Below, one piece after another: positions 23,528 through 36,600 of a DNA stretch of 64,000 bases. Origin of the DNA: Desmodesmus armatus. Taxonomy: Eukaryota; Chlorophyta; Chlorophyceae; Sphaeropleales; Scenedesmaceae. Under the pieces are notes generated by a model, which saw only the letters and a list, made by a program, of their open reading frames with translations, was not told the origin of the DNA and did not search any database. The first letter of the stretch is position 1; each line of letters begins with the position of its first letter. The stretch spans positions 124,001 through 188,000 of the forward strand of contig VIIQ02000659.1 in NCBI GenBank assembly GCA_007449985.2, given 5' to 3'. The position numbers were made by a program, and so were the translations under genes.

Positions 23528-26500
23528 TCAACTCGCAGGGACGGCATCCGCTTCTGCCGAGTGGCTGGCCTTCCTGCTGACAGCACCAACTACTGCTGGG
23601 TCTGCTGGGAGAGCTGCCGCATGACGTGCCCTGCTGTGCACTGGGTGGTAGTGCCTTGCCTGTAGCCGCTGCATCCTGTCCCTCAGGCTCCTTATCATGT
23701 AGTCGTACTGCAAGCATGCAGGACAGGACAGCAAAAACAGGCAGCCAGGACAACATGTAGAGAGCTGCAACAGTGATCAGCATACTTAATGTACACTTGT
23801 GTTGAGCCTGGTGGCTGCTGTCTACACATGCAAGTGCTGGGTCTGCCCAGGTGCGCGTAGGGTTTCCTGTAGATGGGGTTTTGCATCATGATGTTGTGGT
23901 GCTAGGCAGGCAGCCACCTTGTCATACGGTTGCCAAGCGGTTGAGCCTGATGGATGCTGTCCACGCATGCAAGCGCTGAGTCTGCCCAGGGTGCATAGAG
24001 TCCACTGTAGTTGGGGTTTTACATTGTGTTGCTGCAGTGCCAGGCAGGCAGCCACGTTGTCTATGGGTGCTCAGCATACTTACCGCTGTCCCTCCGACAG
24101 CCCTGTCCCACACAAATGCATGCCAGTGCTTTGCAAGACCTGCTCGGAGCTGAAGGTACTCTGCATCTGACACCTCTGACAGCAGCGGCACAATGTCTGG
24201 GATGCTGGCCTTTGGCAGCCGTATGCTGAACTCATGGTACGACAGCTGGTCCTGGTAGGGCTGATACACATCATCCTGCATTTCGAAATTTGAATTCAAA
24301 CAGCAAACCACACATGTTGAGGGGATAGGTTGGGAGTACAAGCCCAAACCACACAACACTGTGTGCTGCCGGTGGTGCTGACAAGCGCACGGCACATGCA
24401 GCTCGTTCCTGCACACCAAAAGGACACCACAGAACACCTAAGCTGCACAGTGTGTGATCCCGCCCCATTCATGACAGCGTGTAGCTGCATAGACCTGTCA
24501 TTGAGCTGTCTGATGTGAGCTGCACAGTACTACGAGATAGTACGAAGTCCATTAGCTTGCCTGGACGATGACTGGCACACAGCCAGCAACCATGTAGAAG
24601 TTGAGGCGGATGCCCCAGCCGTAGCCTGAAGGGGCCAGGCAGAACTTTGACGTGTTGAGCATCCGTGCATACTCATCAGGGTGCATGCCGCCTTGGTGGA
24701 TGAACACCTGTGGGTTGCTGCCGTTGCCAAACATGCGCCACAGCTCCTGCCGGACGCCGTGGCTGTATGCCGGGTTGTCAAGGCGGATGCCGCCTGCACG
24801 GGTAGGTGGTGTGCATTGATGCTTGCGCTAGACTCCACTGTTGGACGCACTGTGACACTGACCAAAGCCTAATATCTTAGTAGCCTATGGGCAATTAGTC
24901 AATGGTTAGTAACACACTATGTCACTGCAGAAAGGACATGCTGGACATCCTTGCAGACACCATGGCTATCACCATGTACCTACGGCAGGAGCCCGAGGCC
25001 CTCAGTCAGTGACTTCAAGCACATAACACCTTTGCAGCATTGGCCGTCGAAGCACTTGCACATGCGGCCATGTGATGAATGGGCAAAATGGGATGGTTAT
25101 GGCACAGCAGCCTTTGCAAGTTTGCGAGCAGCTGGTGCAGTTCATTGTGGCATGTTGCCAGCTGCAGCGCCTTACCGCTGAAAAAGAGTAGCCTGTCCTT
25201 AGGTATGTGGTGGAGGTCAAAGGACTGGTTCAGGTATGTCCTCCGTGCTGTGTTGGCTTGGTCTTGGAAGTAAGCTGCTGCCGATATGTCCCGCAGTGGG
25301 TTGAAGCAGCCCCAGTGCTGCACAGCAAAAACACACCATCATGATGTCAGCACATGAGTATGCCACCAATTCATGGCATCATGCCAAGATGGACTGGCCG
25401 CATATGACATAGTACATGGTGAACCATGTTCGCTGACAATGAGCATCTTGATGGTCTCTGATACCAAAACAGTATGCCTCCCAATACCAAAACAATAGAG
25501 CCTGCTAAGGGTGGCCTTGGCCGTGTCATACCATCCCATGTCACCCTGTCACTCAGGTGCCACCAAGGGCTGTGACGGTCACATCAGACACTGCGCCATG
25601 CACCGCATCCCTTGCGACTGCAGCCAACAGAGTCCCTTCCTCACTGTGGCATTTGCTGTAGGTGTGCGTCCAACACACACTGGTTGATTGCACTCCCTGT
25701 ATCTACACACTGCTCTGTCAAACAGCCCAACTGTTTCTGAAAGCCAGAGGTGTGCACCTTGTTTTGGATCTGGCCCTCCCATCCGGGGGCTCCTTGGCGC
25801 CCATGTGGTGCCACCCAAAGTGCACAACTTTGATGATGTTGGCAAGACCTGGGTCTTCCTCAGCCGGCCAATCACACGCACCCCTATCGCCTGTGAGCCA
25901 TATGAAGTGGTCTAGGCCTTGTGACCTGGCACAGGGGCAGCATGGAAAGCAGGCAGTGATGCTTGGTCGTAAGTGGAACGGATGCCGTGTTGCAGTGTGC
26001 GTGCAACCATGTGTGCGTCTTGACATGACACAGGAGTTGGTACTTATGAGTCTGCGCACGTGTACATAGACTCGTGCATGCATGTGTGTGCGGGGAGGGG
26101 GGGTGTTTCTTGTAGAGTTCTCGCGGGTGACACTGTGCACACTGCACTACCATAGTGCACAGACCATAGTATGGCCCACCTATTGAAGAATGGCCAATGC
26201 TGTTGAACGTACTCCACAGCCCTCTTGCTGTGACGCACTGTGTTGCCTGTGTTCTCACTGAATGCATATGTCATTGCTGGAATGTAAAACAAATTCGCCT
26301 CCCAAGGGTTTTCAGTCCTGCAAGCATGACGCAGCACAGCACAGCACGGCTCTGGACGGCCTGCCAGCTCAGCACAGCATGCCGAGTCCTTTGCAGCATG
26401 GTACCGAGTGTGCTGATGTGTATGTCAATGACCATGGTGGCCCACCAATGAGTAATGGCATGCTGCTGATGCAGTCTAAACACTGTGTTTCCTGCTAGCT

Positions 26501-26696
26501 CCCACTCAGGGCAGTCTGCTAGTGCTGCTGTGGCAGTGTGCAGGGCTGTGCAGGCGCAATCTGCTAGTGCTGCTGTGGCAGTTACCTTACAGCAGTGTCA
26601 TTCATGAACATCTCCCCAAACACCTGCCACGCAAGGTAGTTCTGGTCGTGATCCTGAAAGCCCAGGTAGTACTCCGGCTGATAGGCCACCTGCCGT

Positions 26697-26748
<52 letters not shown>

Positions 26749-28556
26749 CAAAGCAGTCACCAACATAAGCGCTGCCACTCAGTGTCTACACAATGATCCG
26801 TCCTTTGCCTGACCCAAGGTCAGTAGCAGTGACCTTCCAAGAGTCACTGGGCCCCAAGTATTATCAAAGGAGCTACCAAAGCCAACCACAGTCTGCAGTC
26901 AGGGTACTGAGTGTGTGTGCAAGACTTCTAAACATCCCTGTCACAGACACAGCCCCCTCACCGTCCAAGGTAGGTCATACACATACACGCGCAGCTTGTG
27001 CACAGCCCGCCTGGCCGAGTGTGGTGCAAACACCTGGGAGCTGCTGCAGTCCTTGCCCCACCAGCCAGGCTGGCAGTGGCAGAAGCCCCGCCTGCATGTA
27101 CCCCTGCGCTGGCAGTTGTTCCAGCAGATGCTCTGCTGTGCTGTCCTCTCTGCCCGTTGCTCGCAGAACTCGCCTGCATTGGTAAAGTACACATGGGCAT
27201 ATATGCTTTAATGTGGCGCGGCAGAATCTGCTTTGCAGTGCCTGCTACAGCCAACTGCTACAGTGCAATTCGCACCCCTCATTATCTGCAAGTTAAGGTT
27301 GTTTGCATGCGCCACACCATCTCCTGCAGAACATGCCCACAGCATACGTCGACGACTGTGCGCGTGTGTGGGTGCCTGGAATGCGCCGTACTGGCTCCCT
27401 TAGGGGTCACCTGTCCCTTAGGGCTCAGCCACCTCTTGAACCATGTAGCATGAACAGTTGTGGATTCAACAATATTACATCTGCAGGGTGTAAGCGGCGG
27501 CAGCTTCCAAGGCTCAGCGACACAGCCCCACATTTCACCTGTGTAGCCATAGTGGCATATGCAGAAAGGGAGGGCCTCCTCCTCCTTGTGTCTCACACAG
27601 CCGCCCTGCATGCTGCACTTCAGGGGGCAGGTGCTGAGCGGCAGTACCACCAATGGGTTGACAGGGTCTACATCTTCCACGATGCCCACCTCAACCATGT
27701 CCTGCCTACAGAGCATACAGCAGTAGTACACAGGACACGTGATTTACATGCTGTTGCATCGTGTATAGTACTGCTAGATAGGCCAACAGCATGTGCATGC
27801 ATTATGCTTGTACTGTTTGGCATGTTTTGCCAGGGTTGCTTATGCAGCATAGACGTACTAGGACTTAGGAAGTCCAAGCCGGCCTGAGGCAAAGATTGGG
27901 GATCTGCTGGTGACTCCTGAGTGAGAGGGCCGTCTTACCACTACGCATGAGGCTGATGCCGTAAATATACGGTACTGCACTTGCCTTGTGATGTTATGCT
28001 TGGCTTCTGGTATAAGCCAGCCCTTGTAATAGCTGACTCCCTCCTCATCATCTGCTGGGAAGTCCGATCCTCCATCCCATTGCACAGTTTCTGTCATAAC
28101 TGTAGCATTGCTGGCATTCAAATGTTTGGTCCGTACAAAGCACTTGGAGTCGTGCAGCTTAAAGTTTCTTTCACAGGATGATGGTTTCCCATCAGGGCAC
28201 ACAAAAGCAGCACACTGCTCCAGGCATGCACACGACTTTGGGTGCCAGTCAGCTGTGCAGTAGGCTTCTGGCTGCGGATTTGCAGGCGTTGCTGGCTCAA
28301 CCCTGCAGCTTGGCCACATGGATCGCGAGCAGTCGGGGCCAGTATACCCCACGGGGCACTCGCAGGTCCCAAGAGCCCTGTTGCAGTTGCCGTTACGCTC
28401 ACATCCTGGATGGCACGCCTGCCGCCTGACTGTTGACACCTGGCCAGCTGCATGCCGACGTGCGGCGTGACGCTGATGAGATCTGTAAAGGCCTAAAGCG
28501 TTAATATGGTGAATGTTCAGCAAGAAGAGGAGGCAGACAGCTGCTGCAGCTCTCAT
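23528..28556 (-). CDS. Secreted EGF-repeat exostosin (GT47) glycosyltransferase
   Basis: Secure exons, complement of: 27985..28556, 27539..27705, 26962..27173, 26586..26689, 26180..26317, 25758..25925, 25176..25317, 24561..24793, 24084..24275, 23528..23707. A signal peptide (MRAAAAVCLLFLLNIHH) precedes EGF-like modules at about 48-76 (CERNGNCNRALGTCECPVGY), in exon 2 (STCPLKCSMQGGC) and at 263-289 (CQRRGTCRRGFCHCQPGWWG). The GT47 domain starts at LRVYVYDLP (about 307) and continues with HDQNYLAWQVFGEMF, NLFYIPA, DHFIWLTGDRGACDW, HWGCFNPLRD, CLAPSGYGWGIRL and GCVPVIVQ, the usual exostosin order. The frame is lost between the exons ending 25758 and starting 25317. A 52-nt exon at 25604..25655 with good borders (KCHSEEGTLLAAVARDA) restores it, giving 719 residues; that exon is tentative. 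Introns 1 and 8 (counting only the nine introns between the ten secure exons) have GC donors. Wall polysaccharide or glycoprotein synthesis is inferred. Confidence 0.83.
23802..24062. repeat. Tandem duplication (about 139-bp period) in GT47 last intron
   Basis: TTGAGCCTGGTGGCTGCTGT (23802) and TTGAGCCTGATGGATGCTGT (23941) start two copies sharing GTCTGCCCAGG, GTAG-TGGGGTTTT and GCCAGGCAGGCAGCCAC-like stretches. The element CAGCATACTTA just before copy 1 (23779) recurs at the true exon 9 donor (24073), so the duplicated unit includes that exon-intron junction. Confidence 0.85.
26698..26749. repeat. (CAG)n microsatellite beside an exon 4 acceptor
   Basis: About 17 uninterrupted CAG units (CTG on the coding strand) end a few bases before the acceptor of the GT47 exon starting at 26689. 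Length variation here could affect splicing. Confidence 0.95.
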
Positions 28557-28919
28557 GCTCCCATAACACAGTACAGGGCACTGCTGCTGTCCTGCAGCAG
28601 CAGCAGCAGCAGCAGGTCGCTCGTCACTGACACACTTGGAGACAAACGTTACGTGCCTTTCAATAGTTAACTGACTTTGTTTCGGCCCTTTACTCAATAC
28701 ACACATCACTCTCAGAAACCCCGCGAATCGGCTTTGCTGCGACAGACTGGGTGTAGCTCTCGGTTTCAGTGGCCAAAACAAACCAATATGCAACTTCAAC
28801 CACATTGGTGACACCTCGGCGAGGTTGGGGGCCCACATGCCATCCTGCACTGTTCTGGTGGGAGCAGTCAGCACACAAGCACGCCAAGCAGGCTGTCCAA
28901 CCATTCTGCTCCAAGCTCC
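28557..28919. promoter_or_regulatory. Divergent promoter region, EGF-exostosin / cysteine-LRR protein
   Basis: 363 bp separate the ATG codons of two genes transcribed apart. A (CAG)7 tract lies at 28594-28615 in the presumed 5' UTR of the minus-strand gene. No TATA box is evident. Confidence 0.6.
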
Positions 28920-31900
28920 ATGAGCAGTAAGACACGACCAAATGCACTTTCACTCATTCTGATCACTTGGGTCGTCAGTTTGCACCTGGTGTCAGCTACA
29001 ATAGCTCCCAGGCCAGGAAGCAGCTGGTCCGGAGGCAGCAGCAGTAGCAGGGGAAAGAAAAACTGGAATGCCGGACCACGCCCAGGGTTCACAGGAGGCC
29101 AGCAACTCAACAACAATCGGATACGGTGGTGCAACAGCTCAGCGCTGCCGGGTTGCGCGGCGTGCAATGATGGCAGGTGCACAGCCTGTTGGAGTCAGTA
29201 CCCCAACACAACAGGAACAAGCTATGGGTTGGGGCCACCAGGCGGCTCGCGCTTTGTACTCAACCTGGCTACAGGCCAGTGTGGTAGGTAGCCAACACCT
29301 CTTGAGCTTGTGCTGAACGGTTGCAACCAAGCAACAACTACGGCCTGCTGCTGCAGGATGGTGCTGGCAAAGTTTGCTGACACTGAGGCCACATGAGCCT
29401 CGTTGGCTCTCCCCTGGGTGTTTAGGCATGGCCTGAACCATGTAACAGCAACAGGAACAGTGTTGAGTCACGAATCTCCCAGGGGCAGGGTCAAGCGGTG
29501 CTGCAGATGTGCATTTGCAGGCTGTTGCTAGAAGGCACTGAACATCAGTAATGAGCGGCATGATGACCATCAGACATGCAGTGACCATCCATCCATCCAT
29601 CACGTCATGCTCCCTGCACTGTGCAGATTGCCCCCCAGGGTACGGCCTCTTGCCTACCCCGCCCCCACCCATGGCTACGGCCACCCGCCACCTGCTGTCC
29701 CAGCTCCCAGCTATCCCAGACCTACAGCTTGCAGAGGTCACTGGTGCAACAGCAGCAGAGAATGTAGCTGCAGTAAGCGTCCAAAGGGCAACAGCAGAAG
29801 CCTCAGGTGCGGCAGCAGCAGCAGCAGCAACAGCAGCAGAAGGTCTGAACGGCGAGGATGGGGATTATCATGAAGAAGCAGAGGCAGCTTGGACAGCAGC
29901 GGATTGGTCAGCGTCCGACCCAGCCATTAGGTCTGCAGCAGATTATGACGAGATCCAGCTGGTAGGACTGCAGAATGTGGGTGCCGATGACTGGTTCCCT
30001 AACCCCTTGCCAGACTGGAGCTACAACTGCATGCCTTGGTGAGTCTGTGAAGGCGGTGTACTGCTGTGACTATGAAGAAGTAGCATGCAATGTCCAGCAG
30101 CACTCACCAGAGCACCAGCCTGCTGCAGCTGGGTCTGGCGTCTGACACTATCTAGCTGCCGCATGTTGTGGCGGCAGCTGTTGTGCCGCGCGGGACTTTC
30201 AACTGCAGTCTCGGTGGGCAGGTGTCTCTGCCCCATGGTATGTGAGTTGAGCATCACCGAGACAAGCTCATGCATTTGTGGGCTCATCGTTGCACATGTT
30301 GCACACGGGGGTCATGTGGGTGGTACCTGACCCTATTGCAGGAATGGAGGTGATGAAAGCACTTGCTTGCTGTTTGTTTGTTTGTTTGCTGCTTGCAGTC
30401 CTGTCAACTACTACTCTCCAGGCGGGCAGCAGGGCTTTGCACAGTGCCAGCCATGCCCTGGAGTGTTTACCACAGCTGGAGCAACTGCAGCAGCAGGTTG
30501 CCTGTGTAAGTGCTAGGGATGCCGCCCAGTCGACATGTTGTGTTCCACACCTATTTGTTGGCACTGTCCCATTGTCTACGGTCCAGCTTGGGTCAACGTG
30601 TATGTTCCCAGCACTACAACCTCAAACACAGCAGCAGCAGCAGCAGCAGCAGCATGCTCACAACGTGCCTTGTCCTGCTTCCTTGCTGTAGTTCCCTACT
30701 GCGGTGCTGGCCAAGAGCCCACTAGGTTGGGCACTTGCAGAAAATGCCATTTAGGCACCTACAGCGGGTCTCAAGCCAGCAATGAGCGCTGCTATCGCTG
30801 TCCACATGGCACTACTACCAAAACAACTGGCAGCACGCATTACCTGGACTGCAACGGTAGGTGGCATCATGTGGGCTGCAGCATGCCTGGTCTGGGCTTG
30901 CATGGAAGTTGGCAGCTGTCAGTCACGACCCCCATTACTGCGCACACTTTGTACTTAGTAAGCAGCCCGCATTTGTTCATGCAAGAAGATGCAGGCTCTA
31001 CTTGTTGTGTTGTTGAGGTTGCTATCGCTAGTTAGTGTACAGGCTTGCGTGCAATGGATACACTGCTGTCACTGACATGTTGGAAATATTCTGTCAGTGA
31101 CTACTCTCTGCTGACACTGTGTGCTCGTCATGCAGTGCCTGTGTGTAAAGCTGGAGAGGAGCTGGACATTGATATCTTGGTGTGCATCCCTTGCCGCACC
31201 AAGAACAGCATCTCAGGGGGTGGCGCGCCATCTCAAGGTGTGGCACAGCCCATCTGTGAGGAGTGTCCTTGGGGCATGGCAGCAAATTTCGAGCGCACAG
31301 AGTGTGTGGCGGGTGAGTGAAGCGGGGACTTTGGGGTAGGTATTTACAGCCCTACAATCGCTGCACTGGATCTGCTGCATCGAGGTGCAATAACCATTGC
31401 TCTGGTGCATAATGCTGCCCCCCAAGCCCTTGGATAGGGCGGTGGCCAGTATAGACCGTCTAGTGACTATGGCTCTGATTTTCATCCTGTACCGAGATTC
31501 TGCACCCAGTGGCCGGGCGGTGAATCACTCAAATGCAGGTTGGACTAAGCCGAGTAGGCTTCTGCCGTAAACAATTGTGTTGCTGCCTTGGCTCAGCTGC
31601 CAGTTGCCGTGTGTTCTGGTGCACAACAGGCAGATCATGTCACATCGGGCGACAACTAGTGTGCCGACTTGTAGTCACCCAGCCTTTGGCTGGTGAGGGT
31701 CAAAGGCCATTGGCAGCACTCTACACTTGGCAGTGACGACGTGCTTTGCACTTGCCTGTGTGTGCGTGCTGTTGTGTCGCAGGCGTCTGTCCACAACCAG
31801 ATGCCTTTTCCATCCACTGCAATGTCACCAACCTCCGCAACGACACCAACTTCTACCCATGCGGTCCTGGTGCAAAGTCAATACGCATTGACCAGTACTG

Positions 31901-33129
31901 TCAGGCCTACCCGCCTGGATCTGTCCTGGGTGTATTGGAGTCGGCATCTATCACACAGACGGCCCCAACCACAGCGGGCAGAGTCAGGCTCTCCCAGGAG
32001 ATCAACTGCCCAGCAGGAGCATATGCCCCGCCGTTCAAGTATCCTGCCATCATCGCTTTCAACGGCCGCACCGACTGCATATGCGACTCGGGCATAAACT
32101 GCTGGTTTGAAGGGAGTGCAGTATCTACACAGGCTGTATCATCCCCTTTTCTGACCATCAAAGGTAAGCTAGCCAACATCCTCTTGTTTCAAGGCAATGT
32201 GTGCCGCATGTGATTTTGAAGGCTGGCGCACCGTGCTAGCGCCATGTCAGATGAGCACTGTACTGAGCATGTGATCTCACTCAAGAGTGTGTGTGCTCAC
32301 TAGGTAGCCAGTATCTGGTGTCAGACAAGGCTGGTCAATCACTGCTAATCGAGTGTATGTGCATGTGTGCACCGTGACGGCGGCTGGAGAAGTGCCTTGC
32401 TTATTCTGTTGTGCGGCTGCCTTTCTTGCAGATCCCCAAGCGCTTTCACTGTTCGAACTTGTGAAATCGATGGCGGGCGGCAGGTCAACATTGTGGTACA
32501 CAGCCCTGCGCACAGGCTACTGCAGAGTGCAGCCACAGGTGGTGACTGTGGCTGTCAATGTGACGACCAACATAAACTACACCAACCACCTGCAGGTCAA
32601 CTGCACCGGGCCGGATAACTACATCAACAGGATCTGGCTAGACATCAGCCTCACACGCAGGGCAGAGATAGCGAACAACACGTTCTTTGTCCCAGGCACC
32701 TTGCCTGATGCCAGGAGCTTGACAGGTTTACGGCAGCTGACGGAGCTTGGCTGCATTGACTGCGGGCTGGTTGGGACCCTCCCCAGAAACTGGGGCACGG
32801 AAGACAGCTTCATGGAGCTTCGCACTCTGGACTTTTCAGGCAACAACTTCACAGGGACGTTGCCAGAGACATGGGGGTACATGGTCAACTTGGAGCGCCT
32901 GACGCTGTCTAGCTTGAATCTTACCGACATGGGCAGGATTCCTGCAGCTTGGGGCCTCATGCGTTCCCTGAGCTTTGTTAATTTCACGGGGTTGTATGTG
33001 GACAACAGGGAGACTCCGCCACGGCCATGTGCTCCATGGCAGTGGAGGACTGTCAACAACCTTATATGGAACCACACGCTGCTGCCCCCTGCCAATTTTC
33101 CGGATATGGTTTTTTGTAACCCACCCTGA
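28920..33129 (+). CDS. Secreted Eph-type cysteine-repeat and LRR protein, copy 1
   Basis: Seven exons (28920..29283, 29627..30038, 30399..30505, 30692..30856, 31136..31312, 31783..32163, 32432..33129) sum to 2304 nt, 767 residues. A signal peptide ends near residue 26 (SLILITWVVSLHLVSA). Then follow a Ser/Gly/Asn-rich stretch, a short Cys motif (NSSALPGCAACNDGRCTACW), an Ala/Glu-rich linker and three GCC2/GCC3 repeats (CMPCPVNYYSPGGQQG, CRKCHLGTYSGSQ, CIPCRTKNSISGGG). A conserved Cys domain follows (CPQPDAFSIHCN, YCQAYPPGSVLG) and last a leucine-rich region (residues 640-720) with LRTLDFSGNNFTGTLPETWG. Most introns are phase 1 at repeat borders, as in the matrix protein at 9171-14769. Several NxT/S sites are present. 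No C-terminal membrane segment is seen, so it is probably a secreted matrix component. It heads a tandem pair. Confidence 0.87.
30626..30653. repeat. (CAG)n microsatellite in intron
   Basis: About nine CAG units sit in the intron before the exon starting at 30692. Confidence 0.9.
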
Positions 33130-33600
33130 GTTTTCTTCCGGACCTGCATTCTCTAGACATGCACCCCAATACTTTTTTTTTCTCACCTTGAACAGACGTT
33201 CTGTGGTTGTCTGTCTGGTTATCACCTGTCACCTGGAGTTTGGGGTGACAGGCAACCTGCTGGTGGTCTGCTGTCACCCCGTGTCTACAACCGGGAGTAG
33301 CAGAAGTCTGATCATCCCGAATGTGCTCATTATGAGTTGAAAGTATTGAAACACGCCATCAAATGACCATCTGTCGTCGATATGATTGACACTGCAAATG
33401 CGCGGCTGCTGTGTCACACCGGCAAGCCGGTGTCCTCAGCACGATGACAGAAGCAAGGTTGGATATGAATTCATCATTCAAACTCATAAACCATTCGTCC
33501 TTTCGCTTTTCCGCGGCTACACGTTCTCCTACGCGGGAAGAGCCAACCCGCCAATCAGCAGCTTCAAGCTGCCTAAAGACATTGTTATGGATCTTAAGCC
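33130..33600. other. Spacer between tandem paralogues
   Basis: 471 bp holding the 3' UTR of copy 1 and the promoter/5' UTR of copy 2. An AT-richer segment (33440-33600) precedes the second start codon. No TATA box or TGTAA signal is seen inside the spacer; a TGTAA exists at 33115-33119 just inside the CDS end of copy 1. Confidence 0.55.
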
Positions 33601-36600
33601 ATGAAACGAGCTATCGCCAGCAACAAAACATGTTATGTCCACCCTCGGAGACACCAACAGCATGTGCTGCTGCCAGCTTTGCTCATTGCAGTCTTGGTAG
33701 CAGCAGCAACAGCAGCCAGGATCCGTCAGGGAAGTGATTGGGACCAAGACAACGAAGACTCAAACTGGAACAGGGGATCCAACTGGAATGGGGGAGGAAG
33801 ATCCACTTGGAACGGAGGAGGCTCAACCTGGAATGGCGCCGGTGGAGGCGGGCAGTCTTTCCGCAGCAGAGACCCCAGCACAAGTGCCGCAGGAAACCCT
33901 GTTGTTCCACCTACAGGCCCCACCCTTGTGAGGGACAATGGCGGTGCATCTGTCAAGAACAAGCACAGCAACAAAGCTAAGGATGCAGGACCTCAGCAGG
34001 GCTTCACAGGCGGGTTCCTGCCAAAAACCAGCCGCTGCAAGAACCCCGCGTTGCCTGGATGCCAGAGCTGCGTGGGGGATATCTGTACAGCCTGCTATGA
34101 AGACTTGGGAGATGCAACCTTTGTCCTCAGCGAGGAGACAAACCAGTGCAGTAAGTAATTGTGTGCTGGCAGGCAGGGACTCTCGGGGCACCCCACTGCA
34201 GCAGGTGCAGTTAGGCACTCACTGGGCGCCTGCATGCAGCTGCTGCGGTTGACTGTGAATTAGCGTTCACAGAAACTACACGACGGCTGGAAGCAGAATG
34301 CAATAAGCACTTTTCCCTGCAGCTGTTGCCGCAAAAGATCAGTAGAGCAAGTGCACTTGCATGAAGGCACCTCCAATACTCAACAATGACCTGCATGCGC
34401 CCTGCCCGCTTGACAATTTCCTCATGGCTTGCAGTGTGCCCTGCAGGCTACGGGAAGATTTTGGAGGAAGATCTCCCTGAATGGTGGCAAAACAGAAAGC
34501 TGCTGCAGATGCAGGAGCTGCGCAGCAACACCAGCACAGCAGCGTATGACACTGAGCCTGACCCACAACACATACAGTACAGCAACACGACACAATGGGA
34601 GCAGGAGGAGGAGCAGCAGCAGGAAGTGACCACACTGGGCTTGCCAATGCCTCCCCCATCCTGGGCGATACACTGCTTGCCATGTCCCGTGAATTTCTTT
34701 TCGCCTGGCGGCGCTGTTGGGTTTGCGGAGTGCAAGGTTTGCCCGTCAGGGTGGACCACCGGCAATGCATCTGCTTCAGCTGACTGCATGGGTAAGCCAC
34801 AGGCGGGTCAGATGATACCCTCAAACTGTCTGACATGCAACCTAGCATGTGAGCACAAGCAGCACGCCCTGTCAAGATGACAGCAATGTGTGTCAACACA
34901 CCCAGTACCTGCCGGCAGAGCCAGCAACTTTGCTCGTGTTGATTTGCAGCCGTTACTTGATTTAGCCCCTTTTTTTACTTTTCCAGGCTCACCATCTGTA
35001 GGGAAACCAGCTTATTCTCGGGTTTCTGCTTAGTGCGAGCGCATGTACTGTAACCTGACAATCAGACAACCTGGTTGTCTGCCTGTTGCTGCTGCTGCTG
35101 CTGCACTCACAGTGCCTTACTGCCCCCCAGGGCAGGAAGTGAACCGCCGCACTGGCAGGTGCCGTCCTTGTGCGTTTGGCACTTATCGACCTGCCGATGC
35201 CAGCAACCAGACCTGCCTTGTCTGCCCAAGCGGCTTTACCACTGCCGCTGTAGGCAGCACATCGCGCACAGACTGCAGGGGTAGGTGACAGTTCAGATCC
35301 ATGGCAGGAAGTGCAGGACCGCATGCCTGGTGTAGTTGTATTGGCCCTGGCAGTACAAGTAAGGTGCTCAGCAGATAGGTCAATCACCATTGTTGTGTCT
35401 TTGCGGGCATCCCTGAACTTGAGTGACCCGACTTCTGCTGCTGATTGCCTGCATTTTGTCTGCAGTGCCAGTCTGCCCCCCAGGTCAGCAGTTGGATATC
35501 GACCTGTTTGTGTGCAAGGAATGCACTGGGAACAGCATATCACCTGGCGGCTCAAAGGGCAACGGACCCTACCAACCCTTCTGTGTGGAGTGTCCTGCCT
35601 TCACTGCGGCAGTCAATCACACTGTATGCTTAGACGGTGAGGTTGCCTTGGATGGGCAAGGGGGGGGGGAGGGGGGGAAGGCGGGAAATCCACAGGCATG
35701 AGTGATGTTTTGTTTGCTGTCGTAAAGCGTCATTGTCGCACTTGTTGTGACGCACACTGAAGCAGTTGCGCCTGTTGTGCTGGACGCTGCAGAGGCTTGC
35801 CCACCCCCAGAGGCGTTCTCCATCAAGTGTCGGCAGGGGGACGTGCCTGCCTGCGGGCCGGGTGGCAAGACTTTGAAGCTGGACAACTACTGCACAGCGT
35901 ACCCGGTGGGAAGCGTCATTCAGTGGGTCCGCGCAACGCATACAGAAGTCACGATCCCCGGCAGTAACGGCACCACGTCAATTGAGTACAACGGCAATGG
36001 CGACTTCACCTCTCCGGCCATCGCAACCTGCCCTGCCGGTGCCACGGGCACAAATGTGTGGTACCCATACATCACAGCGTTCAAAAACAGTACTAACTGT
36101 TTTTGCACTGCACAGACGTCCTGCAGATTCCCGCCAGTCGGCCAGACATCGGCGGATTCGTCATTTGTGGTCTCAAACCTGAACACCACGATGAACATCA
36201 CAATACACGGTGAGTTCCGGCGCCTGATAGGGCTGCAGGCGCACTTTCTGGTCACGCGGGCATTGCATGCCACGTGGGCAACAAATCTGTCATCCAATAT
36301 ATACATGCTGCCGATGAGCCTGACAGCAGCCTGTCAACTGTGTTTGGGATTTGCACTTCTTGGATCACATGCATGCATGCCCTGTATGCAGGGTCACTTT
36401 TGCAATGCGCCAACACGTCACAGCACACATCAACTAGATACCGTGAGTGTTAGATGTGGCATTGAATTTGCCTGCATCATGCCTGCCTCTGTTCCTGTGC
36501 AGACCCACAACTGACTTCTTTACGGCGGATGATCTGGTCCATTGGCACTCAAGCAAACTACACAAAGTTTGGAACACGCCTTGGCAGCTACTGCTTGCCT

